From: Bidens hawaiensis
Lineage: Eukaryota; Streptophyta; Magnoliopsida; Asterales; Asteraceae
Assembly: GCA_021521415.1 (NCBI GenBank)
Contig: JAIQDT010003821.1
Coordinates: 62,001-126,000 of the forward strand
Length of the DNA stretch: 64,000 nt
Direction: 5' to 3'
Both the position numbers and the translations under genes were made by a program. The notes below the pieces were generated by a model, which made no database searches, had not been told where the DNA came from, and saw nothing but the letters and a program-made list of their open reading frames with translations. Below are positions 44,070 to 55,878 of this stretch, piece by piece (within the stretch, counting starts at the first letter, position 1; each line of letters begins with the position of its first letter).

Positions 44070-45965
44070 TGTCACACCCCGACCAAAGGCGGCGGAACAT
44101 GCCGGGGTGCAACGATTGCCCATAAGCGCATGACACTATTTAAAGCGACAATATTTAACAAACTCATTTCACTTCACATCATTGAAAATGTCACATAACC
44201 AAATATTCATAAGTCAAATACAACAAAATATAGCAAAATATAGCAAATCAAATATTGTTCATTTTTGCTAATATCCTAACGGTATTTGTGACGTTTTCTT
44301 CACCGAACTCCATAATCAACCTAGATGCAAACCTGTAACATTTCATAAAATAAAGTTTGTCAATACAAAGGTTGGTGAGCAATTCATAAGTTTGAACAAT
44401 AGATATATAGTATGAAAAACCACAAAACTAGTATACAAAACCATAAATAATAGATATAAACTTGGATAAAATAGTTATCGCTAACAAGTTAGCGACACCC
44501 AACTATAAGGGGTTGCCAAATAGTTTAGGATTTTATAGTTATCGTTAATTGCATTACGTTAACGACACCTTGCCATGAGGGGTTGCCAAATGGTCTAGGA
44601 TTTATAGTTCCACCATCCAAAAGCGATAAACACATAGACATATAAGCATAGAACACCAAATCGAGCAATTATTCAAGTAAAGTATACAACAACGTTTGTG
44701 GTTTAAGACCCAAGTATAAAACATTTAGTTTAGATAAGATGAAATGTCACCCCCAAAACAAAAGATAGAAAACAGGGTATGAAGTTACTCACATTCAAGT
44801 AATAAACTTGAAAGATTGATTATTTGGAGATTTGCCGGAACGACGAGTTAACGTATGAAGCCTAAATAAAAGAAAGTCTTGGATTTAGAAAGGTTGTCTT
44901 GAAGATCTTTAAGTAAAATAATTGTTGCAAAAAAAGTAAACAATTTAAAGTTCGAGGTTTAAAATGTAACTATTTAAGAATTTATAATAATAACCCTTTA
45001 AAAATGTGAGTTTGCTCAAAACCGGGTTAAAGTATATAACCTTAATATTTACTTAACCAATGCTAATTAATAAGGTGGAAAAATGCTAAAATGCAAGTTC
45101 CATTGGGACAAAGATACTAAAACGGGTTTTTAACGAGTGTTCGGGTTGTCGGTTCGGGTCTTGACAAATGGTCAAACCCAAAGTCAACTCTCCAAAATAT
45201 TAATTATTATGAGATAACTCATTGGGACAAAATATTTATTAGAACTAACAACGTACGTTAAGCGAGTGTTCGTTTTTGTCGGTCCTACTATGTTATGAGA
45301 TCAAGTTGGATCCAACAATTCCAAGTACTTAAGAAAGTACTTAAAGTCAGTTTGTAAACTATTTTTAAAGAAATATACAAGTCTTGATAGCTAAAAACAC
45401 ACTTGTGTGTCTTAAGCGAGTAAAAATCGGATTGGTTCGGTTTCCATCTCACAATATGTTCCTTGATGGTCTCCACATGCCCAATTATCATAGATCTTGT
45501 ATAATAATTTATAAATGAGAAATATTTAAGTTTTGCAACTAAAAAGTTAACACAAGTCTTTTAAGCAAAAGTTTCAGTTTGGTTCGGTTTCCATCTCCCA
45601 ACGAGTTCATAGATGGATTCCACATGCTTAATATCAAAGAACTTGTAAAAATGATTTTAGAAACTCAAATCTAACATTAAACATGTTTAAACAACTATTT
45701 TTAACAAAACTAGTAAGCAAAAGTTCGGTTTCCGGTTTAGAGCTATTTACAGTTAAACTGAAGCATATACTCTTAGAACCCACACCATGGAACTTGTAAA
45801 TAAACTAAAATGAGAAGAAATTAAGCATAAATAATATGTATAAACAAGTTATATAAGTTTTTATATATCAAGAACACGAAGTCCTCCATGAAGCCTTACC
45901 TTACAAGGTCCGAAACCTCACCGATCGGAACCGGAGAAGTAACTACCAAAGGTAACAGGGGCGTG

Positions 45966-46013
<48 letters not shown>

Positions 46014-46604
46014 ACCGCCATATTCAAGTATTAATAAGATTACATAAGCTAATTAGAAAGAAAGAAATAACTCAGTTTGACTTTTAGAAGTCAAACCTTC
46101 AAGAACACACTAAAAATAACCTTAAGATCTTGATTTTTGAGAGAGAATTTGGTGTTGTAGCAGGTGTAAATGAAGGGAAATAGTAGTGTATATATAGGGG
46201 AAGAAGTTAGGTCAAAGATGGGTGTTTATATCAAGAGTTTGCATTCAAATGGGGTCAAAAACGAACATAAAACAACAAAAATGTGCATCTGTGCAGGTAC
46301 TGCCTTCGCGCTACGCGACCAAGAGAAATCTCCCCCGTCGCGCGGCGCGACGGGGTGCATGCCAGATTTTCCAAACTTTGAAAATTGACAGTTTTGACCC
46401 CCGGAGTTCGTTTTAAGTGATTTTTAAGCGTTTTAAAGACCGAATTGAATGTTTTCAAGACCCAACAAGTGTAAAACAATATTGTAACATAAAATCCATC
46501 ATATTTATTATATCATAAGCTTTGGTTTACAAAACGGGTCGGTTTACATCAATAAAGTTTACAAAACGGATACGAATCGAGACCCGAAATTTGACGAATG
46601 TACA
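44070..46604 (-). repeat. Solo gypsy LTR (2.54 kb) inside Tat integrase
   Basis: Minus strand: TGTACATTCG...GGGGTGTGACA. TSD CAACT (44065-44069, 46605-46609). A minus TATATATAG-type box lies at 46189-46197. A (TA)n tract lies at 45969-46010. CGCG palindromes lie at 46305-46318 and 46333-46355, upstream of the TATA box. Two internal duplications are visible (about 44480-44605 and 45420-45640). No internal region remains. Confidence 0.93.
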
Positions 46605-46609
46605 CAACT

Positions 46610-47621
46610 GAGCTGAACACTTGAGTGATTCTAAATTCTTTGCACCATGTGCTAAAAGGCTTCTCAGCAAATTGTTTCCCATTATCCGTGACCAACACTC
46701 CTGGCAACCCATAGCGACAAATGATGCTTTCCCACACAAATTCAATGACTTGTTTGCCGGTTATCTTTGCAAGTGGTTTGACTTCAGGCCACTTGGTAAA
46801 GTAGTTGACAGATACTAGTAAAAATTTTACCCCACCCTTGGCTAGTGAGAATGGACCAACGATATACATTCCCCACTTGTGGAATGGCCAAGCTTCACAC
46901 TTCTTGTGTTGTACTGTTGCATCTCAGTGCATCGTGGGCCAGAAGTATCCGAGGTTCATCAACTTTGCAACCACCGTTCTTGGCCCAAAATGAGCTCCAC
47001 ATATCCCCTCATGAACCTCTTTGATAAGATATTGACTTTGTTCAGGGCCCACACATCTTAGTAGTGGTGCAAGGTAAGCTCTTTTATAAAGCCTTTCTCC
47101 TTTCAACACATACTGTCTGGATTTGATTCGAACCCTTTCAGCCTCCTTCTGGTAAAGAGGTAACTCACCATTTTTGAGGAACTTTTCTATGGGAGTCATC
47201 CAATTGGGACCTTCTTCCGTGATTACATCTTGAACCTCCAATTCTTGAATTGAATGAGTTTTCAACACTTCTACCAATACTTTCTTGGTGAGGTGTGAAA
47301 ATGTGAGGGGTGCTAGTTTGCTCAGGGCATAGGCTATTATGTTTTGTGACCTTGGGACTTGTTTGATGGTGCATTCTTGAAACGTGGTCATCAACTCTTT
47401 TGCCTTTTCACGATACTTCTTCATGTGGGGCTCTTTTGCTACATAGCTATCATTGACTTGACTTGAAACAAGCAGCGAGTCTGTGAAGACTTGTAGCTTT
47501 TGGATCTTCATCTCTTTGGCAATTTTTAGACCAGCGATCAATGCTTCATATTCAACTTCGTTGTTGGTGGTCTGAAATTCAAGTCGGAGAGCATATGTAA
47601 ATTCTAACCCTTAAGGGTTGA
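46610..47621 (-). pseudogene. Tat second RNase H and integrase core
   Basis: From 47621 down: an RNase-H-like domain (VEYEALIAGLKIA, TDSLLV), a linker, an integrase zinc-binding segment, then the integrase core. The position expected to hold the first catalytic Asp reads MYIVGPF (Tyr for Asp), and VDYFTKW reads VNYFTKW. The second Asp (TDNG) is intact. Stops lie near 47612 (TAA) and 46915 (TGA). The core is interrupted by the solo LTR after about 46610. Confidence 0.88.
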
Positions 47622-49631
47622 TTAAAATGAACCCAGCTCCTGACCCTTCAATGCTGGAAGCTCCATCGGTAAAAAGCTTCCAGGCTTCAGGGTCAGAAGG
47701 TTCAGTGGCTGTTGTATGTATTTCAGGAACGAATTGTTTGGGATTTCTACAATGAAATCCGCCAAGACTTGAGCTTTGACAAATTTTCTTGGAACGTAGG
47801 TGATGTTATGCTCACCTAGCTCCACAGCCCATTTGGCCAATCGGCCTGAATTTTCCGGTTTTTCAAGTACACTGTTGATGGGTTGGTTAGTGACCATTTG
47901 TATAGGGTGTGCTTGAAAGTACCTTCGAAGCCTTCTGGCCGTTTGAATTAAGGCCAGAGCAAGTTTTTCCAACGGAGGATATTTTATCTCTGTCAGTTTT
48001 AGCGTTTTACTAAAGAAATAAGCGGGTACCTGAACCTTGTCTCGTTCGATGGTTAGAACCGTGCTTAGTGATTCTTCAGCGACCGAGAGATAGACAGAGA
48101 TCAGTTCTCCTGTTTCAGGGGCTGCAATAGCTGGAAGTGAAGCCAAGTGTTGCTTCATTTGACCGAAGGATTCTTCCGCTTCTTTCGTCCACCTGAAATC
48201 TTTCTTATTCGTACAACCCTTTAGTGTTTTGAAAAAGGGGAGGGATTTCTCAGCAAGCTTGGAGGTAAAACGCTTCAAGGCTGCAAGCCTTCCGTTCAGA
48301 CTTTCTACTTCTTTTTTGCTTTGTGGAGACTTAGTTTCAAGAACAGCCATGACTTTGTTGGGATTTGCTTTTATGCTTTGTTTCCCCACGATGTGTCCCA
48401 AAAACTTGCCTTCTTCAAACCCGAATGAACATTTTCCGGGATTGAGCTTCATGTTGAATATCCTAAGGTTTTGGAAGGTTTCTTGTGTGTCATCAAGCAT
48501 TTGATGTTCGGTTTTGCTTTTGATTACCAGATCATCGATATAAGCTTCCAGGTTTCTGCTAATTTGGCTGGCAAATGCTTTGTCGATCAAACGTTGATAG
48601 GTTGACCCGACATTTCGTAGGCCAAAAGGCATCTTTTGATAACCAAAAATACCCTTGTCCCTGTGGAATGCAGTTTTTTCTTTATCTTCCACTTTCATGA
48701 GAATTTGATGATAACCCTTGTAAGCGTCAAGAAAACACTTAAAAGGATGGCCGGTTAAAGAGTCAACCTTGAGATCCATCTCGGTTAAAGGATAGCAATC
48801 CTTCGGGCATGCTTTGTTCAAGTCTTTGAAGTCGATGCACATCCTCCAAGACTTGTCAGGCTTTCGAACCATGACAGGATTAGCCACCCAAGATTGATAT
48901 TTGACCTCACGTAGGATCCCAGCTTGTACAAGCTTTTCAACCTCTTGACATGCTGCCGAGCTTCTTTCAGGAGCCATGCTCCGTTTCTTTTGGACAACAG
49001 GCTTGACATCGGGAGGTATTCTTAGCTCATGCTCTGCAATGCTTCGAGGCATGCCTGTCATGTCTTCCGGGCACCAAGTAAAGACATCGCTATAGTGTAT
49101 CAACAACTTTTCAAGGTGTGAAAGGGTTTCTTGGGAAAGGCTTGTGTTTACCCGTATCTTTTGTTCAGGATACTTGGGGTTTATGACCAAGCCCTGTTCC
49201 TCGTCTTCACTTTTTGAACTTTCCCCTTCAACCGTGTGAACCTCTTGGGTAGGTTGAAGGGTTGCAATTCCCCTGTCGGTGGGAAACTTCACAACACCTT
49301 GACCAACCGAGACAGCCATGTTGAACACACATTGTCCTAGCCTTCCTATGATTACATCATAGTTGGAAGGTGTGTTGATGACCACAAAAGTGAGCGGTTT
49401 GGTTTTCTTCATCTTGCCTTCACTAAAACAGACATCAAGGGTTAGTTGGCCCAAAGGCTTCAAGGGTATATCGGCGATACCTTTTATAGATGACCCGGAG
49501 GGTTGAAGCCTTGAACGCTCTTCCTTGCTTAGCCGGTTGAAGAACCTTTCATACATGATCTCTGTCACCGCCCATGTGTCGATGTAGGCTTTGCTTGTTT
49601 TGAGTGTTCCCACATTTGCTTCTACCACCAA
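47622..49631 (-). pseudogene. Tat protease-RT-RNase H
   Basis: A 669-codon open frame. The retropepsin-like active site reads DTW (Trp codon 49572-49574) where DTG is required. RT spans residues ~240-420 with an AYIDD catalytic box, followed by RNase H with a TEIKYPPLEKL motif. The open length suggests modest age, but the protease change alone should stop maturation. A stop and a frame change separate it from gag upstream and from the second RNase H downstream. Confidence 0.9.
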
Positions 49632-49841
49632 AGGGTTTGAGAGTAAGTTACCTTGAGGTGGTGGAAAGCAAACGCACTGAAGCTCTCAAGCCTCCAAGCG
49701 TTGTCGTTTGTGGGGAACACCTACGTCTATATTCACCATATTCACTTCTTTGCTTTTTCTTTTGGCCATCTTGTCTTTGACCCCTTTTACCAAATGGGCC
49801 AATTCTCCAGACTTGACAGCTTCCTCAATTCTTCTCTTGAG

Positions 49842-50984
49842 TTATAAAAAATCTGTTGTGTGGTGACCTTTTTCTTCGTAGAACTCACAAAACTGGGTGG
49901 AGCTTTCGTTTTTCTTGCTTTTTGGCAAGGGTCGAGGAGGTCGGAAGTTGTGTTTCACTTCTTCGGTGGCAAGGATCTCCTGAGGGGTTTTGGTTAAGGC
50001 TGTGAATTTCACAGTCTTTTCCCTGCTTAGAGGGTTCCGACCTTCAGGCCTTCGTTGATCTGAGCTCCTTGGATATTTATCATAGGGAATGAAGTTCCCT
50101 TTCTTTCGGTTGGGGTTGTTGCTTCGCCAACTAGGAGCTTTTTTTCTTTGTTCTTTGAAATCAACGGCCTCTTCGCCTCGAATATGGGCCTCAGCTCTTT
50201 CAAGAGCTTCTTCAAGGGTTTTAGGCAGGCACTTGTTAAAGTCCCTTGTGAAGTATTTGGAGGTGATGGCGTTCATGAAGCCTACCACCCTCATTTTTTC
50301 GTCAGCCCCCACATATGTCAACCCTTCTTTCTTGTACCTTTCGATGAAATCTCGAAGGCTCTCATCATCTTTTTGTTTTATCTAAAAAATGACCTTGGCG
50401 TCCTTGACGTACCTCCTTTGTTGTGAAAAGTTGGCCAAGAATCCTTTGCTCAGATCATCGAAGCTTCGAACGCTTTGGGTAGGAAGGTCGTTGAACCATA
50501 TCCTAACTAATCCGACAAGCGTTTGCATGAACATTAGACAGCATTCAGCGTGTGACCACTTTTCGATTCTGGCAGCACCGGTAAAGACTTGGAGGTGTCC
50601 TCGGGATCCTCGGTCCCATAATATGTTTTTATATGGGTTGGCATCTTGATTTTTGTTTGAGAGTCATAATCGGCGATTTGTTGAGAGAAACATGATAGGT
50701 TATCGGGCTTGTAAGGCTTTGCAAGGTCTTCTTCTACCCTTGTGGCAAGATTATGACTCGTTGTCCCTTGGTGAGTACCCAGCGCTTGGTTGATGAGCTG
50801 GGTCCAAGGGAAATGTGCCATCATTTGAGCCATCATCCGAGGCATGAGGTTAAAGCCTTGAAAGCTTTCAGGAGTTGCTACTGCTTGGTTTGTTCCCATA
50901 GGGGTGCTCGTTGCGGCACTCTGAGCCAAGGGCAAGACCGCCATGGCCTGCTCCCATGTAGTGCTGTAGGAGGAACACTTGAAG
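49842..50984 (-). pseudogene. Tat gag, C-terminal part
   Basis: Minus continuation after the nested LTR. It holds the central capsid region (about 50320-50980, with breaks near 50390 and 50530), then a frame 50321-49842 with a basic stretch and a zinc-knuckle-like end (FCEFYEEKGHHTTDF). In that end the usual His and last Cys are lost. Confidence 0.85.
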
Positions 50985-50989
50985 CTGGT

Positions 50990-53900
50990 TGTGACACCCG
51001 GCATTTTTAGGTTAACTCCGTTAACTAAACCCAGTTAAATCCTGTTGACTGTGTCAGTAAACTACGTTAGTTCTGTTAACTAAGTTAATGAACTCTTAGA
51101 CATGTAGTGTCATGTATGCATACATTGAGTTAGTCGTGTCGTTGGTGACTTAAGTGAGGATGACTAGCTATTGATAACTAGAATAATAAATTTGTCACAC
51201 ATGCTATATGTTATAATAAACTTGTCACACATGATATGTTACATGTAATATATGTGGTAAATGTAATTGTGTTACATGCTTAAGATGTTACTTAATTAGT
51301 TGTTGCATACCCATATGTTGTAAGAGATTAAACAATTAAATAACATAGCATATAATATATTACATGATAAGTAATAAAAGAGAAGTGCATAACATATGAT
51401 TACTAGGAAATGTTTATAATAAAATGTAGAATGTCACAAATTAAATAAAATAAAGTTATCTAAAGTTTAATCAAATTGATGATGACTTAATGAGGGTGTA
51501 AATGAAGGTGTAAATGATGAGTAAATAACAATGAATGTTATATTTTTATTTTTCTCTTCCTTTGGCCGTCCATTTCACACCCACACACACACACTTTGTA
51601 TTTTCTAAAAATTCTCTCAAATATCATAAACAACTTGGTGATTCTTAGAAGCAAGGGTGTAGAGTTCTTGGACAAAGCAATAGGTAAATATGGTTTAGTA
51701 CATATTCTTATTCATATTTTGATTTTGGGTTATGAAAACCTAGTATCCAAATAATCAAATTTCTGAAAATGAACTAAGAATAATCAAGGTTGATTGTTAA
51801 AAGAAATTTTGTGTTTTGTTATCAAAGAAAAGATGGAAACCTTTTCATAACTAAATGTTATTTTATGAATCAGTAAAATAATGAAATACATGATATTTGA
51901 TTATATAAAGATGTCCCTTGATGATTAAAGATCATAAGCATATAAGAATCATGATTTTTATGACTTTTGGTTTGAATTTGCTTGTTGACAGATTTTGTGG
52001 TTTAGATTGTAGATTGAATAACTTGATGATACGTTGGTGTTTCAGCTTGATTTTTGATACTATGATTAAGTACATTGATTCTAGTTTTCAAAAAGTCAAG
52101 AATCATAATTTTTGGACTTTGTTTGACTAGTTTTTATTAATTTACAAAATCGGGTTGCAATCCTGATTGAAAGGGGAATTTTCTGAGCTGTGTTATAAAT
52201 TGCATAACTTTATATTAAAAATAGATATGGGCGTGATTCCAATTCTGGGATGTTATAAATTGAAGTAGTAATCTAACCCAATTGTTTTTGTATAAATTGG
52301 ACAAATATAGAATTTTTGGCAAATATTTGTGTACTGCTGTGTTAAAATAGAGACTGAAATTAAGTTGGTGTAGAGTGTGAATATTCTGTATACTTATGTG
52401 AATTAGAAAATTATAAGAAAAATATATGTTATACCTAATACTTTTAATAATATGTGTGAATTATTTGGTAATTTAATAACAAGTTTTGGTTGGTTGGAAA
52501 AATCAGTTTTGATTATTGAAAACTTGTTAAGGATGAGTAACATATTGGTTAGTAAAAATAATTGTAGTTTGTAATAGAATGATTGTGATAAATTAGATTT
52601 TGGCTTTATGGGTCAACTTAGAATTGTTTGACTAAGTGGTTAGTCTTACTTGTGATGTGTAGAAAGTGGTAAAAGTTAGACTTAGTCATAGGATTGTATG
52701 AAAGGTGGCTAAGTGCACATTACTTGATTATTGTTAAATTGTGACTAGGAACATCATGTAATCATTCAAAGTCTAGAATATTTGTCAAAAGTCATCAACG
52801 GGTCGACGGTCAACCTTTTGGACCGTCGGTCAACATTTTGGTCAAATGTCAACATTTTGGTCAACGGTCAATAAAACTCAACTTTTAGTCTTCGGTTATC
52901 GAGACTTGGACTTTTTAGTCAACGGTCAACAACTTGGACCTTTTCATCAAAAGTCAAACGAAAAGTCAAACTTTGGTCAAAGTCAACAAAAGTCAAACTT
53001 TGGCCAAAGTCAACAAAAGTCAAACTATTGTCAAACTTCAAATAAACAAGGGAATTGTTTGGATACTAAGGGTTCTATGAATCGCATAGCGAATACTTAT
53101 AGTGCTTGTATGATTTAGGCACTAGAACAACTTTGACTTAAGCAGTTGACTTTCAATTTGAACCGCATTCGAGGTGAGTTTCACTACCCCACTTTTTACT
53201 TACTCCTTTGGGGGGAAAGCATGCAACATACAAACTTTTTGGATAATTGTAGACTTTTAAATACCTCATATGTACATTGTGAACTTATACTGAAGTCCCC
53301 CATGCACGTTGGACCGTTAGCAATTGTATATTGGCTGGGTAATGAAAGGTAGTACTACTGGGTTTGACAAACCCCCTAGGGGCTCTCGGTTGAGGGAGTC
53401 GCCGGGCGTCTCATTTACTAGAAACACACTAGTCTTATATTAGACTTCGTGGGTGGCAAACAAAACTAACATGTCAGCCTCGGTCACAATAGAAAACACA
53501 CTAATGTAACGTGACTGCTAGCCTAATTAACTAGCGGTATTTCTAATGTATACATTATCCATGCTTTATTGCTTACAACGCGTACTTACTATATGGTTTG
53601 TTTAACAAACTTGTTTTCAAAGTCAAACCTGTGAACTCACCAACCGTTGTGTTGACCCGTTTTAGCATGTTTTTCTCAGGTGTTTAAGGTGCACGTGAGA
53701 AGTTGAAATGAGTCTAGGATGCATGGATCCCACTAAGCATCGAATTATGCTGGGAGTCTTTAATGAAATGTTATGTCTGGGCGTCTTGACACGCACTCTG
53801 GGTTTTTAAGTGTTTTTCATAAATTATACACTTCCGCAAATGTAACAACTTTATTGTAAATGTACTTACCTCATTTATGATGAGCAATAATATTTAAATA

Positions 53901-54003
53901 TTTTCCTTTATAAATTGGTTGTTCGTTATGACACATCGCTAGATCTTGGTATGTTACGCGCCTCATGGTAAAACCCCGTTAGTCGAAAATTGAGGGTGTG
54001 ACA
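50990..54003 (+). repeat. Solo LTR (3.0 kb) inside Tat gag
   Basis: TGTGACACCCGGC...GAGGGTGTGACA with TSD CTGGT (50985-50989, 54004-54008). The inverted terminal decamers differ at one base. A CA-repeat and CTCTC-rich region near 51570-51620 may mark the transcript start. A dense GTCAA array lies at 52790-53045. No internal coding region. Confidence 0.9.
52785..53045. repeat. GTCAA (TTGAC) cluster in the solo LTR
   Basis: I count 17 GTCAA words in about 250 bp, in GGTCAAC and AAAGTCAAA contexts. The reverse complement TTGAC is the W-box core bound by WRKY factors. May be a simple minisatellite. Confidence 0.6.
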
Positions 54004-54008
54004 CTGGT

Positions 54009-54743
54009 GACTGCCATATTTGGTCGAGAGTGGTCTCGTGCCCAAGGGGTTGTGAAGTGAAGGGAAAGCCGTTGGGCTTGGTCTCCCATAGGTATAAGGA
54101 GATGGGTTAAAAGGTTGGCAGGTTACACTTGGACCAGCTTCTAAATGAGAAGCAACTGGTCGTAAGCTGGTTAGAGGGGAAGGTGGACGTCCGAGCGACA
54201 GTGACTGCCATATTTGGTCGAGAGTGGTCTCGTGCCCAAGGGGTTGTGAAGTGAAGGGAAAGCCGTTGGGCTTGGTCTCCCATAGGTATAAGGAGATGGG
54301 TTAAAAGGTTGGCAGGTTACACTTGGACCAGCTTCTAAATGAGAAGCAACCGGTCGTGAGCTGGTTAGAGGGGAAGGTGGACGTCCGAGCGACAGTGAGG
54401 GCTCCGGATCGTCATACTCCAGCCTTATTCTTATCCCATTTTCTCTTTCTTGGCTCACGTGTTGGTTAAAAAGATGTCTTAGTTGCAAGAAATGTCGTGA
54501 TACCCCTTCCATTGTCAAGTCGACACACTCCGGGGTGTTCGTGACTCCTGCATGAGGAGAAGGAACTCCAGATCGTGAAAGGGTTGGAGTTCGGAAAGGT
54601 GAAAACTCGATGAACAAAGGTTCCGTCGGAGTTCCTCCCGGGGTGGAAAAAGGTGTGGTAGCCGCCGGAGTTTCCTGGCCGGCACTTGGCGTCGGTGTTC
54701 TTGACACTTGATCGATTTCATTGGGAGATCCACCTTCCGACAT
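54009..54743 (-). pseudogene. Tat gag, N-terminal part, with tandem duplication
   Basis: Start codon at 54743, 60 bp after the primer site. Pro/Ser/Thr-rich N-terminus. A 194-bp segment is duplicated in tandem (54203-54396 and 54009-54202). As 194 is not a multiple of three, the second copy is read out of frame and the protein ends near 54171. Confidence 0.85.
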
Positions 54744-54802
54744 TTTTATTTTAGTGAAAATGGAGCTACACTACTGGTCTTTAAGATAAAGTAAGCGGCG
54801 TA

Positions 54803-54820
54803 GCCCCACGGTGGGCACCA
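54803..54820 (-). other. Tat primer binding site
   Basis: Minus strand TGGTGCCCACCGTGGGGC, three bases after the 5' LTR end. Not the Met-tRNA type; I do not assign the tRNA. Confidence 0.75.
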
Positions 54821-54823
54821 ACT

Positions 54824-55484
54824 TGTTGCTACAACAATTATAAGACCAATGATAGTGAATGAACTGGTTAGCCTAACAGGCTTCAAGGGTTCAGGTTAAC
54901 CTAACGCAGGTCGTGGTGTCCCTCTACGTTTGCGAAACATAGAGAGAGGTTCACTAGTTTATTATTAGTTGTTATAGTTCACCGGAGAATCCAAGACCGA
55001 GATGTTTGAGACCGGTTTTTGGATGAGGTTCTTGGTGAAGCTATGATGTTTGTGAAGTAAGAAAGAAACAAGCAAAGTGCTAGTTTCTCAAGGAATAAGA
55101 GAATATCAAGGAGTATGTCTTAACTCTCCAGATCTGATGATCCCTTGTTTATGGTTGGGTCCTCTTTATATAGAGGGAGAGATGCAAGCCTTTTGTCCAG
55201 TGGATAAATTAATTAACCTCGAGTTTGCTAGAGGGTTGACCATTTATGGGTGGGAAGCTTTTTACCGTTGGTCATTGATTATAATAATAATACTTTTTCT
55301 GAGCATGTCCCTTGTTCAGAGGGAACAGTGATATGAACAGTGATTTGACGTGGTACTGTTGCACGTGCCTACTGTTCACGTACTTGTTTACATAAATTGG
55401 GCGGGAAACGAACCCTTTAACCTTCTAACATTTTTAGCGTTAATGTGTGAAAGCCATTTTATTAATTCATTGGGCTACCCCCGT

Positions 55485-55489
<5 letters not shown>
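54824..55489 (-). repeat. 5' LTR of the Tat element
   Basis: 666 bp, including a 12-bp ATGAACAGTGAT duplication absent from the other LTR. TATA box at 55164-55173 (minus). Confidence 0.92.

Positions 55490-55575
<86 letters not shown>
55490..55575. repeat. (TA)n microsatellite at the Tat insertion site
   Basis: About 42 TA units. The Tat TSD TATAT is part of this tract, and the left flank ends in TATAT too. Confidence 0.92.
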
Positions 55576-55578
<3 letters not shown>

Positions 55579-55834
55579 GAAAACATAAAAATCCTACGTG
55601 TTGTGATGTAGTCGCTCCTCCTTTATTTGGAGCCACCAGATTTGCTTGATTTTTAAATGAAGGCTTCTCATGCATTTGACCCGAATTCATGGGTATGGGT
55701 ATTACCAAACCCAGATATCCCTTAAACGGGTTATAACATCTCATTAAATAAAAAATTATTCTCACCAAATTATTGATTTAAAAAACCTATAAAATAAGAT
55801 ATACTAAAAATTAATATCTTATTTATTTTAAAAA

Positions 55835-55878
<44 letters not shown>

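Larger units (their letters stand above)
39616..55489 (-). mobile_element. Tat-lineage Ty3/gypsy element with both LTRs, 15.9 kb, minus strand
   Basis: Direct LTRs 39616-40267 and 54824-55489 have TG...CA ends (minus: TGATGACGGGG...TAGCAACA). The TSD is TATAT (39611-39615, 55490-55494). Minus-strand order: 5' LTR, primer site, gag, protease, RT, RNase H, a second RNase-H-like domain, integrase, a spacer, an antisense gene, polypurine tract and 3' LTR. The second RNase H and the antisense accessory gene support the Tat lineage. Two solo LTRs with their own TSDs are nested inside. Without them the element is about 10.3 kb. Confidence 0.92.

Noticed and set aside
52846..53118. 90-codon plus frame with a QSQQKSN repeat
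   Set aside because: Arises from the GTCAA array inside a solo LTR.
55487..55768. Frame with a long (YI)n run
   Set aside because: Translation of the (TA)n microsatellite.
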